NCBI GenBank assembly: GCA_900112995.1
Contig: FONU01000004.1
Coordinates: 1-64,000, forward strand
Origin: [Lactobacillus] rogosae
GTDB lineage: Bacteria; Bacillota; Clostridia; Lachnospirales; Lachnospiraceae
Length of the DNA: 64,000 nucleotides
Direction of reading: 5' to 3'
Position 1 is the stretch's first letter. Each line of letters starts with the position of its first letter. The position numbers and the translations under genes were made by a program. Below, piece after piece: positions 45,083 through 55,632 of this stretch. Under the pieces are notes generated by a model. That model searched no databases. It was given only the letters and a program-made list of their open reading frames with translations, and was not told the DNA's origin.

Positions 45083-47065
45083 CTATATATGAAACTGCTG
45101 TACCTGATTAGAAAGTTGTTCTGCCGAAGCTGCTAATTCTTCTGCTGAGGTTTCCACCTGTCCACTATTTTTAGAAATATTATTAGCCTGTCCTAACATT
45201 GACTCAGATGTTGCCATAATCTCATCTGAGCTTGCAGCCTGTTCCTCACATATAGCAGCAACATTAGTAGCAACCTCATCAACACGTCCAATCTTCTCAA
45301 CAACATTTGCCATAAGTTCATTGGTTGCCTTAATATTATTGAATATTGTATTAAATGTATCTACTGCTGTATGAATTAATACTGCACTGTCACCAATCTC
45401 TCCAACACTGTCCCCCGCCTGACTTACAGCATCTTCAACAAGCTTGTTAATCTCTGTGATAAGCTGTGTAATGTGTCCTACAGACTCTGTACTGTTCTTT
45501 GCAAGTGAACCTATCTCAGAAGCAACAACTGCAAAGCCTCTTCCTGCTTCTCCTGCTCTTGCTGCTTCAATAGATGCATTAAGTGATAAGAGGTTAGTTT
45601 CATCAGCTATATCACCTATAAGCTTAATAATATCGACTATTTCCTTAGAAGCCGAGCCAACTTTATTAACAGCTTCCTCAAGACTTCTTATTGATAACTC
45701 AATATTGTTAAGTGCTTCGCTGACGTGTTCCATATCCATTCGTCCTTTTTCGGACACTTCAACTGTCTCACGCATTTTAATATCAACTGAGTCGCCATCG
45801 TTCTTAGTTTCTGCGGCAACACCTGCAAGCTGTGTAACATTTTCTGCTATCTCATTAACTGACACTGATAACTGGTCAACTGTGTCGTTAAGTTCACGCA
45901 TCGACTTAGACTGTATATCTGCCGCAGTATTCATCTCGCCTGATACATTCTTGCTTGAGACTGCCTGCTCCTTTAATCGTACTGATACATCTCCAATCTG
46001 GGCTATCATCTGGCGCATAGCCTGAATAAACTTCTGTATGCTCTGTCCCATAACCGCAATCTCATCATTGCCCTTAACATTAACTGATACAGTAAAATCA
46101 CCAGAAGCCATCTGTGTGATAGCTTTAGTCATATTCTTTACTGGCTTAACTACCACATTAGTCATTCTTTCAACAAGAACACAAAGAACCATTATACATA
46201 TAATTCCTACAATTATCATAATAGTTCTTAAACGTATAAGCTCTGCAAGTACAATATTCTTAGGAATATATGATACTAATACCCAGTCAGTGCCATCGAC
46301 CTCTTTAAATACCGTCATGTTACCGTCAATAGTTGTAAAATCATAATCATTAGAATTAAATTGGGCTGCTACCTTCTGATAATATTCACTCTGTCCGGAA
46401 GCACCAAGCTTCTGTGATATTAATGAAGATTCTCTGTCAGCAAGTATAACTCCTGTATTCTTATCAACAAGAAATGCCTCTGCATTATCCATATCAATGA
46501 AAGAATTGACAATTATAGTAATTCGGTCAAGTGTCATATCTGCTGATATTACCCTTATATTATCAGTTCCGTCATTAAGAATACCTGAAGCACTAATTAC
46601 ATTAACCCCCTCAGCGTTCTTATATGCCGAACCAACAGCCATATTAACCCTTGTAAGGCCTTCCTTATACCATATGCTCTGTACAGGATTGCTCTCCTTC
46701 TTAGTTGACTTATCCGCCTTTATAAGATTACCATTAGAGTCAGATACATATAAACCATCTGGATAATTATCATTATAGTTATAATATCCATCAAGAATAG
46801 CCTTTAGCTGTGTATCATCTGGGTGAAGATTTTCTATTGTGGTCTTTGCCATCTGGAAAGAAGCAAGGTTCTCACTTAACCAGGCTTCTATCTTAGATGA
46901 CTGGTTACTTACCGATGACTCCAGCAAATTCTGTGAATAATCTTCAATTATGCCCGCTGATGCCTGATAAGCAATAAGCACAAGTACTGCTACGATAGCA
47001 ATAACGACTGGCATTATGCTTCCCAAAAGCCTGGCTTTGATTGATATTTTCCTTTGTTTCTTCAT
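45083..47065 (-). CDS. Methyl-accepting chemotaxis protein with dCache-type sensor
   Basis: A 660-residue receptor: membrane helix at about 15-35, extracellular double-Cache domain at about 40-280 ([57 protein letters not shown]), second helix at about 285-305, a HAMP domain ([20 protein letters not shown]), and the signalling coiled coil with [20 protein letters not shown]. It would detect small ligands, often amino or organic acids, directly; the sugar-binding lipoprotein gene right after it suggests an additional indirect signal. Confidence 0.93.
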   Translation of the reverse strand: MKKQRKISIKARLLGSIMPVVIAIVAVLVLIAYQASAGIIEDYSQNLLESSVSNQSSKIEAWLSENLASFQMAKTTIENLHPDDTQLKAILDGYYNYNDNYPDGLYVSDSNGNLIKADKSTKKESNPVQSIWYKEGLTRVNMAVGSAYKNAEGVNVISASGILNDGTDNIRVISADMTLDRITIIVNSFIDMDNAEAFLVDKNTGVILADRESSLISQKLGASGQSEYYQKVAAQFNSNDYDFTTIDGNMTVFKEVDGTDWVLVSYIPKNIVLAELIRLRTIMIIVGIICIMVLCVLVERMTNVVVKPVKNMTKAITQMASGDFTVSVNVKGNDEIAVMGQSIQKFIQAMRQMIAQIGDVSVRLKEQAVSSKNVSGEMNTAADIQSKSMRELNDTVDQLSVSVNEIAENVTQLAGVAAETKNDGDSVDIKMRETVEVSEKGRMDMEHVSEALNNIELSIRSLEEAVNKVGSASKEIVDIIKLIGDIADETNLLSLNASIEAARAGEAGRGFAVVASEIGSLAKNSTESVGHITQLITEINKLVEDAVSQAGDSVGEIGDSAVLIHTAVDTFNTIFNNIKATNELMANVVEKIGRVDEVATNVAAICEEQAASSDEIMATSESMLGQANNISKNSGQVETSAEELAASAEQLSNQVQQFHI

Positions 47066-47145
47066 AGTTGAAAACCCCTTTCTTATGTATTCAATTGTAT
47101 ATAATTTTCACGCAAATACACTATATTTATTATATCACTTTACAA

Positions 47146-48714
47146 TTATTTAACAATCTTTTTATTACAATTCACTATTGCCATTGCACATATAAACATT
47201 GGAAATGTTATCACTTCCAAAATGTTACCTGCACCCTGCACAGCATACACTAAAGCCGCCATTCCAAAGCCTGCAATTATATCTGACACACCATGCTTTG
47301 CTGAATTGACCAATGTATGAATGAAAATAACTAATAAAATAATTACGCCGACACAACCCATCGTAACAAGCATTTGCAGCCATATGCTGTGTGCGTTATC
47401 AACTACATTTCCATATAAAATATCCCAGTGGCTGTCTGAATAATAGCTCAGATTCTTTCTAACCGTTCCCTCACCCAACCCGAATATTTTATATATAAAT
47501 GGATAATTCTTATAGCCATTGATAAGATTACTCCATATGTAACCTCGTCCTGAACCCCAGTTATCTGTTATATAAAATGCTCCAATTTTATTAATATTAT
47601 CACTAATCACACGGACTATGGCATATATTCCAAATCCACCTGCCATTACACAATATATTATCTGGACTATGCGGATTTTAATATTGTCAAGCAGCTTCTG
47701 CATTCTGTTATCACTAAGTACTATCAATACATATAGAAGCAATAACACTATAATTATGATATTAAATATATTATTAGTTGATATAAGCCCTGACATTATA
47801 TTGCTGAGCTTCCTTACTCTATCCGGAATAATAAGCTTAATACACCCTGCAACACGTCCTGCAAGCAGAACTGCCGTAAGCGTCACTATGTATTTTTTTA
47901 TTAAAGCCACCGATTTAATTGAATATGGAAACAGAATAACCAGCGGAATTACAACAGCCACAAGTGCCATATCACTGTCGCATATTATAATTCCAATTAT
48001 TCCAGATATTACTGCAATATAATAGAATATTTCTTTAGCTGCTGTTTCTGCCTTGTAATATGCAGCAATTGCAATAGACAATGTAAGTCCTGTATACATT
48101 CCATATACATTAATATTTCCAAGCGTTGACATATACACTGTCTGCTCTTTTATAGTAAGATTACTGAACAAATGCAATATATCAATATTCATATAATTAA
48201 ACACAGCAACAATATGTACCATAATCGAAGCCGCCAGAATTAATATTACATCTATCTCTTTAAACTCATAACACTCCGAAACTGTCCAATAAAGCAATGC
48301 CACTGCAATAAAAAATATCATACCTATATATCTTGAACCTGCACCATATAAGGCTATATTCTTATACGGAGATACAAGATAAGATATTATTGAACTGGCT
48401 ATCAATAATACCGAATATATAATATGCTTCCTATTCTTTATATTGTAAATTATCTTTATATTGAAGTTTTTCTTTATATCTAAAGACTTCTTTGCCCCCG
48501 GATAATCACCAGATATAATTATTCTGAATACAACCTCATTAATAAGCATTGCAATCCAGCCCACAAGTGCAATAATAACAAAGAATACATATCTTGTCTT
48601 CGTAACATTATTAAGCTTATCTGTCATAACAAATGGGAATAACACCATCATAAGTATCACGGTAATCTTTCCTATATAATAACGCACATTTTCATATATA
48701 TTCTGCTTATTCAT
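47146..48714 (-). CDS. O-antigen ligase/polymerase-like membrane protein
   Basis: A 522-residue protein with about twelve membrane helices. The long external loop near the C-terminal third contains GLGEGTVRKNLSYYSDSHWD and NAHSIWLQMLVTMGCVGVII, the pattern of the Wzy_C/WaaL family, in which the His is needed for glycan transfer. It may ligate or polymerise a lipid-linked glycan on the outside of the membrane. It is 25 kb from the main glycan locus and stands alone between a chemoreceptor and the uracil permease. AAGGA precedes the ATG. Confidence 0.8.
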   Translation of the reverse strand: MNKQNIYENVRYYIGKITVILMMVLFPFVMTDKLNNVTKTRYVFFVIIALVGWIAMLINEVVFRIIISGDYPGAKKSLDIKKNFNIKIIYNIKNRKHIIYSVLLIASSIISYLVSPYKNIALYGAGSRYIGMIFFIAVALLYWTVSECYEFKEIDVILILAASIMVHIVAVFNYMNIDILHLFSNLTIKEQTVYMSTLGNINVYGMYTGLTLSIAIAAYYKAETAAKEIFYYIAVISGIIGIIICDSDMALVAVVIPLVILFPYSIKSVALIKKYIVTLTAVLLAGRVAGCIKLIIPDRVRKLSNIMSGLISTNNIFNIIIIVLLLLYVLIVLSDNRMQKLLDNIKIRIVQIIYCVMAGGFGIYAIVRVISDNINKIGAFYITDNWGSGRGYIWSNLINGYKNYPFIYKIFGLGEGTVRKNLSYYSDSHWDILYGNVVDNAHSIWLQMLVTMGCVGVIILLVIFIHTLVNSAKHGVSDIIAGFGMAALVYAVQGAGNILEVITFPMFICAMAIVNCNKKIVK

Positions 48715-48913
48715 CTTACTTCTTCCTTTATCCTGTCATCTTATTATATTTGATTATATTATTCATATCTTAATTATTTTATTTATATCTCGCACCACTA
48801 TATTAAAAACATATTAACATTATATTAAAATACTAAAAAATAAATATACTTAATATTAACATACATTCAGATATTAGTCATAAATATTATCCATAATTAT
48901 TTTTAATATTTTC

Positions 48914-48942
48914 TTTTCAAGGATAAATTGTTATGGTATCAT
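48914..48942 (+). promoter_or_regulatory. Candidate promoter of uracil permease gene
   Basis: TTTTCA and TATCAT are 17 bases apart, with TG one base before the -10 hexamer (extended -10). It would start transcription about 25 bases before the ATG, so no room is left for a riboswitch or attenuator. Confidence 0.4.
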
Positions 48943-48971
48943 AGAAAAAATTTAATAAAAAGGAGACTCAA

Positions 48972-50381
48972 ATGAACGAAAAGACTCAAAATCAGGAAGC
49001 TGTTCGTGATGCCCGCCAGCTCGGTATTCCTAAAATGCTTATACTTGGTATACAGCATATGTTCGCAATGTTTGGGGCAACTATACTTGTTCCAATACTT
49101 GTAGCAGGATACTTCCAGAGTGCGTGCAATGAACCTTTAACAAGAGGTCTTACAGTTTCTGTAACTTTATTCTGTGCTGGTATTGGTACACTTATATTCC
49201 ATGTATGTTCCAAATTTAAAGTACCTGCATTTTTAGGCTCATCATTTGCATTCTTAGGAGGTTTCTACACAGTTGCCAACTTAAATACAGGAATATATAC
49301 AGATATGAGCGCCAACGATAAAGCCGCTTATGCATGCGGTGGAATAGTTATCGCCGGTTTATTCTATCTTATTGTTGCCCTCATCTTTAAGATTGTTGGT
49401 GTCAACAGAGTTATGAGATTTCTTCCACCTGTTGTTACAGGTCCTATCATTATATGTATAGGTTTATCACTTGCTTCATCAGCTATTAACAATGCTTCTA
49501 CTAACTGGCTTTTAGCCTTTGTTGCATTAGCTGTAATCGTTATATTTAATATATGGGGCAAAGGAATGTTTAAGATTATACCTATCCTTATGGGTGTAGT
49601 TATTTCCTATGTATTCGCATTAATACTTAATGCCTTTGGTGTTACTAACCCTGATGGTTCTGCAATACTTAATTTCGCTTCAGTATCATCTGCAAGCTGG
49701 GTTGGAATACCTAAGTTCCAGATATGTAAATTCGATATAACTGCTATACTTGTTATGGCTCCTATCGCAATTGCTACTATGATGGAACACGTTGGTGATA
49801 TGTCAGCTATATCTGCAACTGTTGATGAGAACTTCATCGCAGAGCCAGGTCTTCACCGCACACTTATGGGTGATGGTCTTGCCACAGCATTTGCAGGTTT
49901 TCTTGGCGGTCCTGCTAACACAACTTATGGAGAAAATACTGGTGTACTTGAACTTTCAAAGGTTTATGACCCAGCAGTTATAAGAATTGCTGCTGTATTA
50001 GCTGTTATACTTTCATTCATCCCTAAGTTCTCAGCTATTATATCAACAATGCCAACTGCTATCATCGGCGGTGTATCATTTATGCTATATGGTATGATAT
50101 CTGCTATCGGTGTAAGAAATGTTGTTGAAAACAGAGTTGACCTTACTAAGTCACGTAATCTTATAATCGCAGGTGTTATATTCGTATGTGGACTTGGATT
50201 TTCTGATGGTCTTACATTCACTATCGGAGAAACACATATCACACTTACAGCACTCGCTATCGCCGCTATTGCTGGTATTATCCTTAATGCAATTCTTCCT
50301 GGCAATGACTACAACTTTGGTGTTAATCCAGAAGGTGACCAGAGCCGTGGAGTATATGTAAGCAATACAGACAATAAATAA
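48972..50381 (+). CDS. uraA: Uracil permease, NCS2 family
   Basis: A 469-residue transporter with about fourteen membrane segments. GIQHMFAMFGATILVPIL at the N-terminus, SSFAFLGGFYTV and the signature GGPANTTYGENTGVLELS (substrate-binding helices 8-10) mark it as UraA/PyrP rather than a xanthine permease. It imports uracil with protons. The upp gene for uracil salvage converges on it 160 bases downstream. AGGAG is six bases before the ATG. Confidence 0.95.
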   Translation: MNEKTQNQEAVRDARQLGIPKMLILGIQHMFAMFGATILVPILVAGYFQSACNEPLTRGLTVSVTLFCAGIGTLIFHVCSKFKVPAFLGSSFAFLGGFYTVANLNTGIYTDMSANDKAAYACGGIVIAGLFYLIVALIFKIVGVNRVMRFLPPVVTGPIIICIGLSLASSAINNASTNWLLAFVALAVIVIFNIWGKGMFKIIPILMGVVISYVFALILNAFGVTNPDGSAILNFASVSSASWVGIPKFQICKFDITAILVMAPIAIATMMEHVGDMSAISATVDENFIAEPGLHRTLMGDGLATAFAGFLGGPANTTYGENTGVLELSKVYDPAVIRIAAVLAVILSFIPKFSAIISTMPTAIIGGVSFMLYGMISAIGVRNVVENRVDLTKSRNLIIAGVIFVCGLGFSDGLTFTIGETHITLTALAIAAIAGIILNAILPGNDYNFGVNPEGDQSRGVYVSNTDNK

Positions 50382-50398
50382 ATATCTATATAATAATT

Positions 50399-50447
50399 GG
50401 CACAGGAAAGCAATGAACCATAAATATACATTTGCTTTTTCTGTGCC
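50399..50447 (+). terminator. Terminator 1 after uraA
   Basis: GGCACAGGAAAGCAA (50399-50413) pairs with TTGCTTTTTCTGTGCC (50432-50447), one extra base on the right arm. First of two hairpins in tandem between uraA and upp. Confidence 0.65.
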
Positions 50448-50466
50448 ATTAATACTACAAGAATTA

Positions 50467-50525
50467 AAAACAGCCCGCCATAATGTATCTTAATCAGGTT
50501 AAGATACATTATGGCAAGCTGTTTT
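50467..50525. terminator. Bidirectional terminator between uraA and upp
   Basis: A 17-base perfect stem GCCATAATGTATCTTAA (50477-50493) with its complement (50499-50515) around TCAGG, extended by AAAACAGC/GCTGTTTT on the outside. It ends both converging transcripts. Confidence 0.85.
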
Positions 50526-50538
50526 ATATTGAATATTA

Positions 50539-51183
50539 TTATTTAGTACCAAATATTCTATCGCCAGCATCTCCAAGACCTGGGCAGATATAAGCCTGCT
50601 CATTAAGCTGTCTGTCCAGATGTCCTACATATATCTGTACATCCGGATGTGCCTTGTGAAGCTTCTCTAAACCTTCTGGAGCAGCTATGATACACATAAA
50701 TTTAATCTTCTTACCACCATGCTTTTTAATCTGGTCGATTGCATCAACAGCAGAACCACCTGTTGCAAGCATTGGATCTGTAACTACAATAAGCCTTTCC
50801 TCAATTGGATCTGGAAGCTTGCAGTAATATTCGTGTGGCTCGTGTGTTTCCTCATCTCTGTACATACCAATATGACCAACCTTAGCTGTTGGAACAAGTG
50901 CAAGTATACCAGATACCATACCAAGACCAGCTCTTAATATTGGTACAATAGCAAGCTTTCTTCCTGCTATCATTGGTGTCATACAAGTTTCAATTGGTGT
51001 CTCAACTTCAATATCTTCAAGTTCAAGGTCACCCATAGCCTCAAACCCTTCAAGCATTGCTATCTCTTCTACAAGCTTTCTGAATTCATTAGTTCCTGTC
51101 TTCTTATCGCGAAGTAATGAAATCTTGTGCTGAATAAGAGGGTGTTCAAACACTGTAATATTCTCTTCGTTTCTTAAATCCAT
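50539..51183 (-). CDS. upp: Uracil phosphoribosyltransferase
   Basis: A 214-residue enzyme converting uracil and PRPP to UMP. The family blocks are complete: [22 protein letters not shown], the PRPP site [13 protein letters not shown], and the uracil site [16 protein letters not shown] at the end. It pairs functionally with UraA next door for uracil salvage. AAGGAG lies six bases before the ATG. Confidence 0.97.
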   Translation of the reverse strand: MDLRNEENITVFEHPLIQHKISLLRDKKTGTNEFRKLVEEIAMLEGFEAMGDLELEDIEVETPIETCMTPMIAGRKLAIVPILRAGLGMVSGILALVPTAKVGHIGMYRDEETHEPHEYYCKLPDPIEERLIVVTDPMLATGGSAVDAIDQIKKHGGKKIKFMCIIAAPEGLEKLHKAHPDVQIYVGHLDRQLNEQAYICPGLGDAGDRIFGTK

Positions 51184-51369
51184 ATCATTCTCCTTGCCTG
51201 TGCGCCGTACGCATTTTGTTTCATTATTTTATATAATACCATATATGCAGTATCAGGGTCAAAAGGTATTTTCCACCTGCCATATTTTTCTTTATTTTTA
51301 CAGCATATTGTGCTAAACTGTCTTATGTTTGTATTTAAACTATATTATAAATCTATGAGGAAAAAAGTT

Positions 51370-52950
51370 ATGGCTAAAAATACATTTTCTGTAAAGAATG
51401 ATATGCAGTACCTTTTCAAACCTAAGGTATCACTCTCAAAAATCGAACGTAAAAAGAAACGCCGTGCATGGGCTTTCGCTATTGGCTCTGTGCTGGTTCT
51501 TATACAGCTTGTCCTGACAGTGTTATTTTTACTAAAAATGTTTAAACTTGATATTCTTCCGTTTAAATATTTATTTATGATTAATATCATACTTATATTA
51601 TTAGTACTGTATGATTTTACATCACAATTCACGAAATCACACATACTAGGAAAGCTTATATCGGTTATGCTGTCCTGCCTTATATTATTCACATATCTGT
51701 TTGCCGCCAAATTTGACTCCGTACTGGACAAACTTGGTGCTGCCAATGTTGAGATAGACATTGTTGATGTGTGCGTGCTTTCAAATGACAAGGCACAGAA
51801 CTTAAATGATGCAGCTAATTACAAATTTGCCATTAATTCAACTGCAAGCAATGCCAATATCAATACCTCCATTGAAAGCATTAGTTCAGAAACCGGCAAG
51901 ACAATCAAGCCAACTGAATATACTAACTGGTCTAATCTTGTTAATGCACTTTATGATAATAAAAATGTTCAGGCTATCGTTATCAATCACTCTATGATGA
52001 GTATTATATCTCAGGAATTTCCTGATTTTGAGGATAGCATAAAGATAATTAAGACTTATGAATACAAAGAAAAGGTTGAACTTGATGCCTCTAATGTAAA
52101 TGTAAAACGTGATCCTTTCATTATATATGTTTCAGGTATATCAAGTGATGACGGCGAAGATACCAAGCTTGCAAGCAAGGCATTAAGTGATGTTAATATT
52201 CTTGCAGTTATCAATCCAGAAACCAAGCAGGTATTACTTGTTACTACACCTCGTGATTCCTATATTAAAATCAGTAATTCATCAGGTGTAACCGGTTATG
52301 ACAAGCTTGCACACGCAGGTTCTTATGGTGTCGATAAATCTATCGAAGCCCTTGAAAATCTGTACGGAATTAATATTGACTATTATGTAAAGATTAATTT
52401 TGCTGGTTCACAGGCAGTTATTGATGCCCTCGGTGGTATTACAATTGAATCAGAGATAGAATTTACCAATGGATGGGAAGCTGCTCCTGTTTCTTACCAT
52501 TTTGTTCAGGGTGCTAATGAATGTGATGGAGAAAAGGCTATTGCTTTCGCAAGAGAACGTAAAGCCTTTGCAGCTGGTGATTTCCAGCGTGGACGTAATC
52601 AGACAGCCGTTATTAAAGGTATTATTCAAAAGGCCACATCACCTGCAATACTTACACGCTACTCAGCAGTTATGGATACAGTTAGTGATATGTTCTTAAC
52701 AAATATACCTTCAAGTGCAATATCTGACCTTGTAAAGTTACAGTTAAGCAACAGCACACCTTGGAATATACAGACATACAGTATATCTGGTAAGACTGAT
52801 GAATATCGTCATCTTGAGGTATCTAATGTATATGGTGCTTCTATCGTACTTCCATACGAAGAAGATATAAGCACAGCAACCAAGCTTATGAATAAGGTTA
52901 TCGCTGGTGAAACCTTCGATGTTGACACATACCTTAATTCAGATAACTAA
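51370..52950 (+). CDS. LytR-CpsA-Psr family glycopolymer transferase
   Basis: A 526-residue protein. Residues 35-110 contain three membrane helices after a basic cytoplasmic start; residues 155-245 are an accessory domain; residues 260-460 are the LCP domain with TTPRDSYIKI, KLAHAGSYG, INFAGSQAVIDALGGI and FARERKAFAAGDFQRGRNQ (catalytic Asp and Arg residues in these blocks). Such enzymes attach undecaprenyl-linked glycopolymers to peptidoglycan, so it may anchor the polysaccharide made by the left-hand locus. The frame opens at 51310; GAGG nine bases before the ATG at 51370 favours this start. Confidence 0.92.
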   Translation: MAKNTFSVKNDMQYLFKPKVSLSKIERKKKRRAWAFAIGSVLVLIQLVLTVLFLLKMFKLDILPFKYLFMINIILILLVLYDFTSQFTKSHILGKLISVMLSCLILFTYLFAAKFDSVLDKLGAANVEIDIVDVCVLSNDKAQNLNDAANYKFAINSTASNANINTSIESISSETGKTIKPTEYTNWSNLVNALYDNKNVQAIVINHSMMSIISQEFPDFEDSIKIIKTYEYKEKVELDASNVNVKRDPFIIYVSGISSDDGEDTKLASKALSDVNILAVINPETKQVLLVTTPRDSYIKISNSSGVTGYDKLAHAGSYGVDKSIEALENLYGINIDYYVKINFAGSQAVIDALGGITIESEIEFTNGWEAAPVSYHFVQGANECDGEKAIAFARERKAFAAGDFQRGRNQTAVIKGIIQKATSPAILTRYSAVMDTVSDMFLTNIPSSAISDLVKLQLSNSTPWNIQTYSISGKTDEYRHLEVSNVYGASIVLPYEEDISTATKLMNKVIAGETFDVDTYLNSDN

Positions 52951-52981
52951 TAAGCTTTATTAAATAATATTTAAAATAAAC

Positions 52982-53030
52982 ACATATAAATCCCCATTGA
53001 AAGCAAACATTTCAATGGGGATTTATATGT
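52982..53030 (+). terminator. Long perfect hairpin terminator
   Basis: Twenty-one-base perfect arms (52982-53002 and 53010-53030) with centre ATCCCCATTGAAA and a seven-base loop, after the LCP gene. Confidence 0.85.
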
Positions 53031-53115
53031 TAAATATTAATTTGTCATAGATAATTATATGTCACTACTATAAATATAAAATTATGTCCAGTTATATGTA
53101 GTTACATAATAATAT

Positions 53116-53472
53116 CTATATCGCACTACCTGTATCTACTATCTGGTAGGCTTCAATCTTGAACTGGTCTTCTGCACCTATTCCAACAAATCTACAGCCA
53201 TACATATACTCGTCATTCTCACAAGAATCTCTGTGTAGAATTTCAACTACAACGTAAAGCTTTTCGCCATTAGCAAGAGTTATAACCGTGTCATAAAAAG
53301 AATTAACTTTAAAATCATAGCCAGACTTAAATGCTATCCCACCTTTAGATATGTCTACAACGTGAACATCAGCTTTATTTTGAATACGATCTGCGGCATT
53401 TACCCCTAGCTGATTAAGTGATACCGTTACATCTATATCTGTTCTCCTTGCTTTTCTCATCTCAGCACCCAT
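53116..53472 (-). CDS. PilZ-domain protein (c-di-GMP receptor)
   Basis: A 118-residue single PilZ domain. The two ligand motifs are present: an Arg-rich start (EMRKARRTD) and VVDISKGGIAF, the D-x-S-x-x-G loop. It should bind c-di-GMP and act by protein contact. The frame opens at an ATG at 53490 with no ribosome site; the ATG at 53472 after GGATG is a little better supported, but the exact start is uncertain. It follows the GGDEF gene by 113 bases on the same strand. Confidence 0.88.
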   Translation of the reverse strand: MGAEMRKARRTDIDVTVSLNQLGVNAADRIQNKADVHVVDISKGGIAFKSGYDFKVNSFYDTVITLANGEKLYVVVEILHRDSCENDEYMYGCRFVGIGAEDQFKIEAYQIVDTGSAI

Positions 53473-53603
53473 ATTACATCCATCTCCCATTCAATATAAT
53501 ATAAAATTGTATAATACTTGTATATATTATCACATTATTCGACATATTTCTATTATTTATAATATTTTATTACATTTTTATTAATTTTGTATAAATTAAT
53601 ATT

Positions 53604-54671
53604 TTATTGTTGTGCTAATTTTACAAGGCGTTTATTCTCGTACATATGCTTATCCGCCCTGTCAAACAATGTTCTAAGCGTACATTCTGTATAATCATCA
53701 GAAAATGCCCAGCCATACGCATAACTTATCTTAATATTCTTTCCGTGGTCGTTAAAATCGTCAACCTCTTCCTTTAACTTTTCAAGCAAGCCAATAACAT
53801 CTTCCTTAGGCATATCCCTGATAACTGCAACAAACTCATCTCCGCCATATCTTCCAACAAATTCCTTTGACGGTATGACATTTCTTAATATATTGGCAAA
53901 ATTAACAATCAACTGGTCACCAACAGAATGTCCTAATGTGTCATTTGCAATCTTCAGATTATTAAGGTCAAACATTATACAAGCAACATTCCTGTCAAGA
54001 AATCTTAAATCGTGGAATACCTCTTCACATCTGCTCTTATTAGGAAGTCCTGTATGAGCATCCAGATATGCTTTCTGTTCAAGCACTTTATTCTTTCTTA
54101 CAATTATAATTGCCTGTATCATCTGAATAATTATAAGTAAAAGCAGCCCTGCCATATCAATAACTGTAATTGTCTCTATAAAATGGATATTGTCGGCTAT
54201 ATCCTCTGAATATCTTTCTGCCGCAGATACTGTCTGGTCTGCAAGCGAAAAATACATCTCACTCATATCAACAATATCTGAATTATCAACTCCGTTTTCC
54301 CTTACATTATTAATCTCATTCTTAAGCTTACCCCAGTAATCAATCTGTATATCAAGCTTCTTCTGGTAGTCTGTATCGCGTAAGCTTACAAGATTATACT
54401 CACCATCTTCATACTTCAAATCTGCAAGGACATCATCAAGATATTCTATTAGCTCATCATCGGAATTACCGATAACCTCAAGCTTAACTGCCCTCTGTGT
54501 TGCACCTCTCACAAGTCCTGCATAATTAATTACTCTTGCAGTTCCCTGAAGATTTTTAATCTCTACCATCATATTAGCAACCAATACAATAAGTATAATA
54601 ATCAATGCACTCTGTATCATCATATTTACTGTTCTTATCTTACTGTTTTTCTTAAGATCTTTATTAACCAT
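53604..54671 (-). CDS. Diguanylate cyclase with PilJ-type sensor
   Basis: A 355-residue protein with membrane helices at about residues 15-35 and 165-190 and an external helical domain between them that starts INYAGLVRGATQRAVKLEV, like the type IV pili methyl-accepting (PilJ-N) sensor. Residues 200-350 form the GGDEF domain with intact RYGGDEF (about 275) and substrate loop FDLNNLKIANDTLGH. No RxxD inhibitory site is visible at the usual place. It makes c-di-GMP and probably feeds the PilZ protein just downstream. Confidence 0.92.
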   Translation of the reverse strand: MVNKDLKKNSKIRTVNMMIQSALIIILIVLVANMMVEIKNLQGTARVINYAGLVRGATQRAVKLEVIGNSDDELIEYLDDVLADLKYEDGEYNLVSLRDTDYQKKLDIQIDYWGKLKNEINNVRENGVDNSDIVDMSEMYFSLADQTVSAAERYSEDIADNIHFIETITVIDMAGLLLLIIIQMIQAIIIVRKNKVLEQKAYLDAHTGLPNKSRCEEVFHDLRFLDRNVACIMFDLNNLKIANDTLGHSVGDQLIVNFANILRNVIPSKEFVGRYGGDEFVAVIRDMPKEDVIGLLEKLKEEVDDFNDHGKNIKISYAYGWAFSDDYTECTLRTLFDRADKHMYENKRLVKLAQQ

Positions 54672-54794
54672 TATACTACCTTCTTAATCTTTATTAGCTC
54701 TCAATTAAATATTATAAGTTCCAAACATAAACTGCATTATACAATATACCTTTATACAAGGCAATAGAAGTTTAAGAAAAAAGTATGAATAATT

Positions 54795-54829
54795 AGGGAC
54801 TAAAGTACTATATCTGTACCTTAGTCCCT
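54795..54829. terminator. Terminator of the SipW/camelysin gene set
   Basis: AGGGACTAAAGTAC (54795-54808) pairs with GTACCTTAGTCCCT (54816-54829) with one mismatch pair position shifted, loop seven bases. It lies 90 bases past the last gene of the cluster on the minus strand. Confidence 0.7.
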
Positions 54830-54918
54830 GTAGTATTTACTATATATTTATATTTCAAATATAGAATAATATTACATTGCTATAATATAATCAATAATAT
54901 CAGCATTAAACTGCATAA

Positions 54919-55632
54919 CTATAAGCCCCAGTCTGCCCTGCTGTCTTCCTGCTTAGAAGACACCCCCTCTGCAAGTACCTTTAATTCAAAATGTGCATTT
55001 TCTGGAATATCACCTGTATATGTTACCTTATTAATCAAACGTGAGGTCATATCCCCCGGTGCAACCGGCACACTATAATAATAATATCTCTCATTATCGT
55101 CAGATGAAGAATTATCCATATAGAACCAGCTTCCGGTTAAATCTTCATTATCCTTCATAGCTTTATCAACATCAGCTTTACTCTTTAACTCATTGGCATA
55201 CGAATAACTGACCTTGCCCCTCATATCAACAGCGGCTATATTTCCTGCAATTCCTGCCTTAATATTTTCCTTACTGTCATCATATACAATCATAGGTACT
55301 AACCTTACTCTCACATAAGTATCAGTTGTTGGATACTCATCCGAATCAATATTCTTTACAGCTATTTCCTTGGTTCTCGTAGTATTGTCGTCTCTAATTC
55401 TATCATAAACATCATTAATATTATCCGTAAGCTGTTCACCCATATCTTCATATATTATTATATTATCATCATTGAAGTGCTCAACTACACCTATATTAAC
55501 CGCCGCACCTGCGAACTGGTTAGCCACTGTCACTGTCCTTGTATTAAGCAGGGCATAAGTAGTCCCGGCAGCAGCACCCATAAGTAATACAGTTATCCCA
55601 GCCGCCAGTGCAGTCTTTTTTAACTTTCCCAT
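54919..55632 (-). CDS. TasA/camelysin-like secreted protein (copy 5)
   Basis: A 237-residue protein with a signal peptide ending GTTYALLNTRTVTVANQF, the SipW-type cleavage region (AYALL/AYFT followed by an N-x-F motif). The mature part is acidic and beta-rich with YVRVRLVPMIVYDD, TGSWFYM and YYYSVPVAPGDMTSRL, then ELKVLAEGV and a terminal DWGL. This order (VRV strand, W-Y, Y-Y-x-x-PG, then KV-x-AEAV, then WG) recurs in the other four proteins. It likely forms surface fibres. It is the last gene of the cluster, 131 bases after sipW. Confidence 0.8.
   Translation of the reverse strand: MGKLKKTALAAGITVLLMGAAAGTTYALLNTRTVTVANQFAGAAVNIGVVEHFNDDNIIIYEDMGEQLTDNINDVYDRIRDDNTTRTKEIAVKNIDSDEYPTTDTYVRVRLVPMIVYDDSKENIKAGIAGNIAAVDMRGKVSYSYANELKSKADVDKAMKDNEDLTGSWFYMDNSSSDDNERYYYYSVPVAPGDMTSRLINKVTYTGDIPENAHFELKVLAEGVSSKQEDSRADWGL

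Noticed and set aside
48715-48971. Riboswitch or pyrimidine attenuator before the uracil permease
   Set aside because: The best promoter leaves a leader of about 25 bases, and no PyrR-type antiterminator fold is visible.
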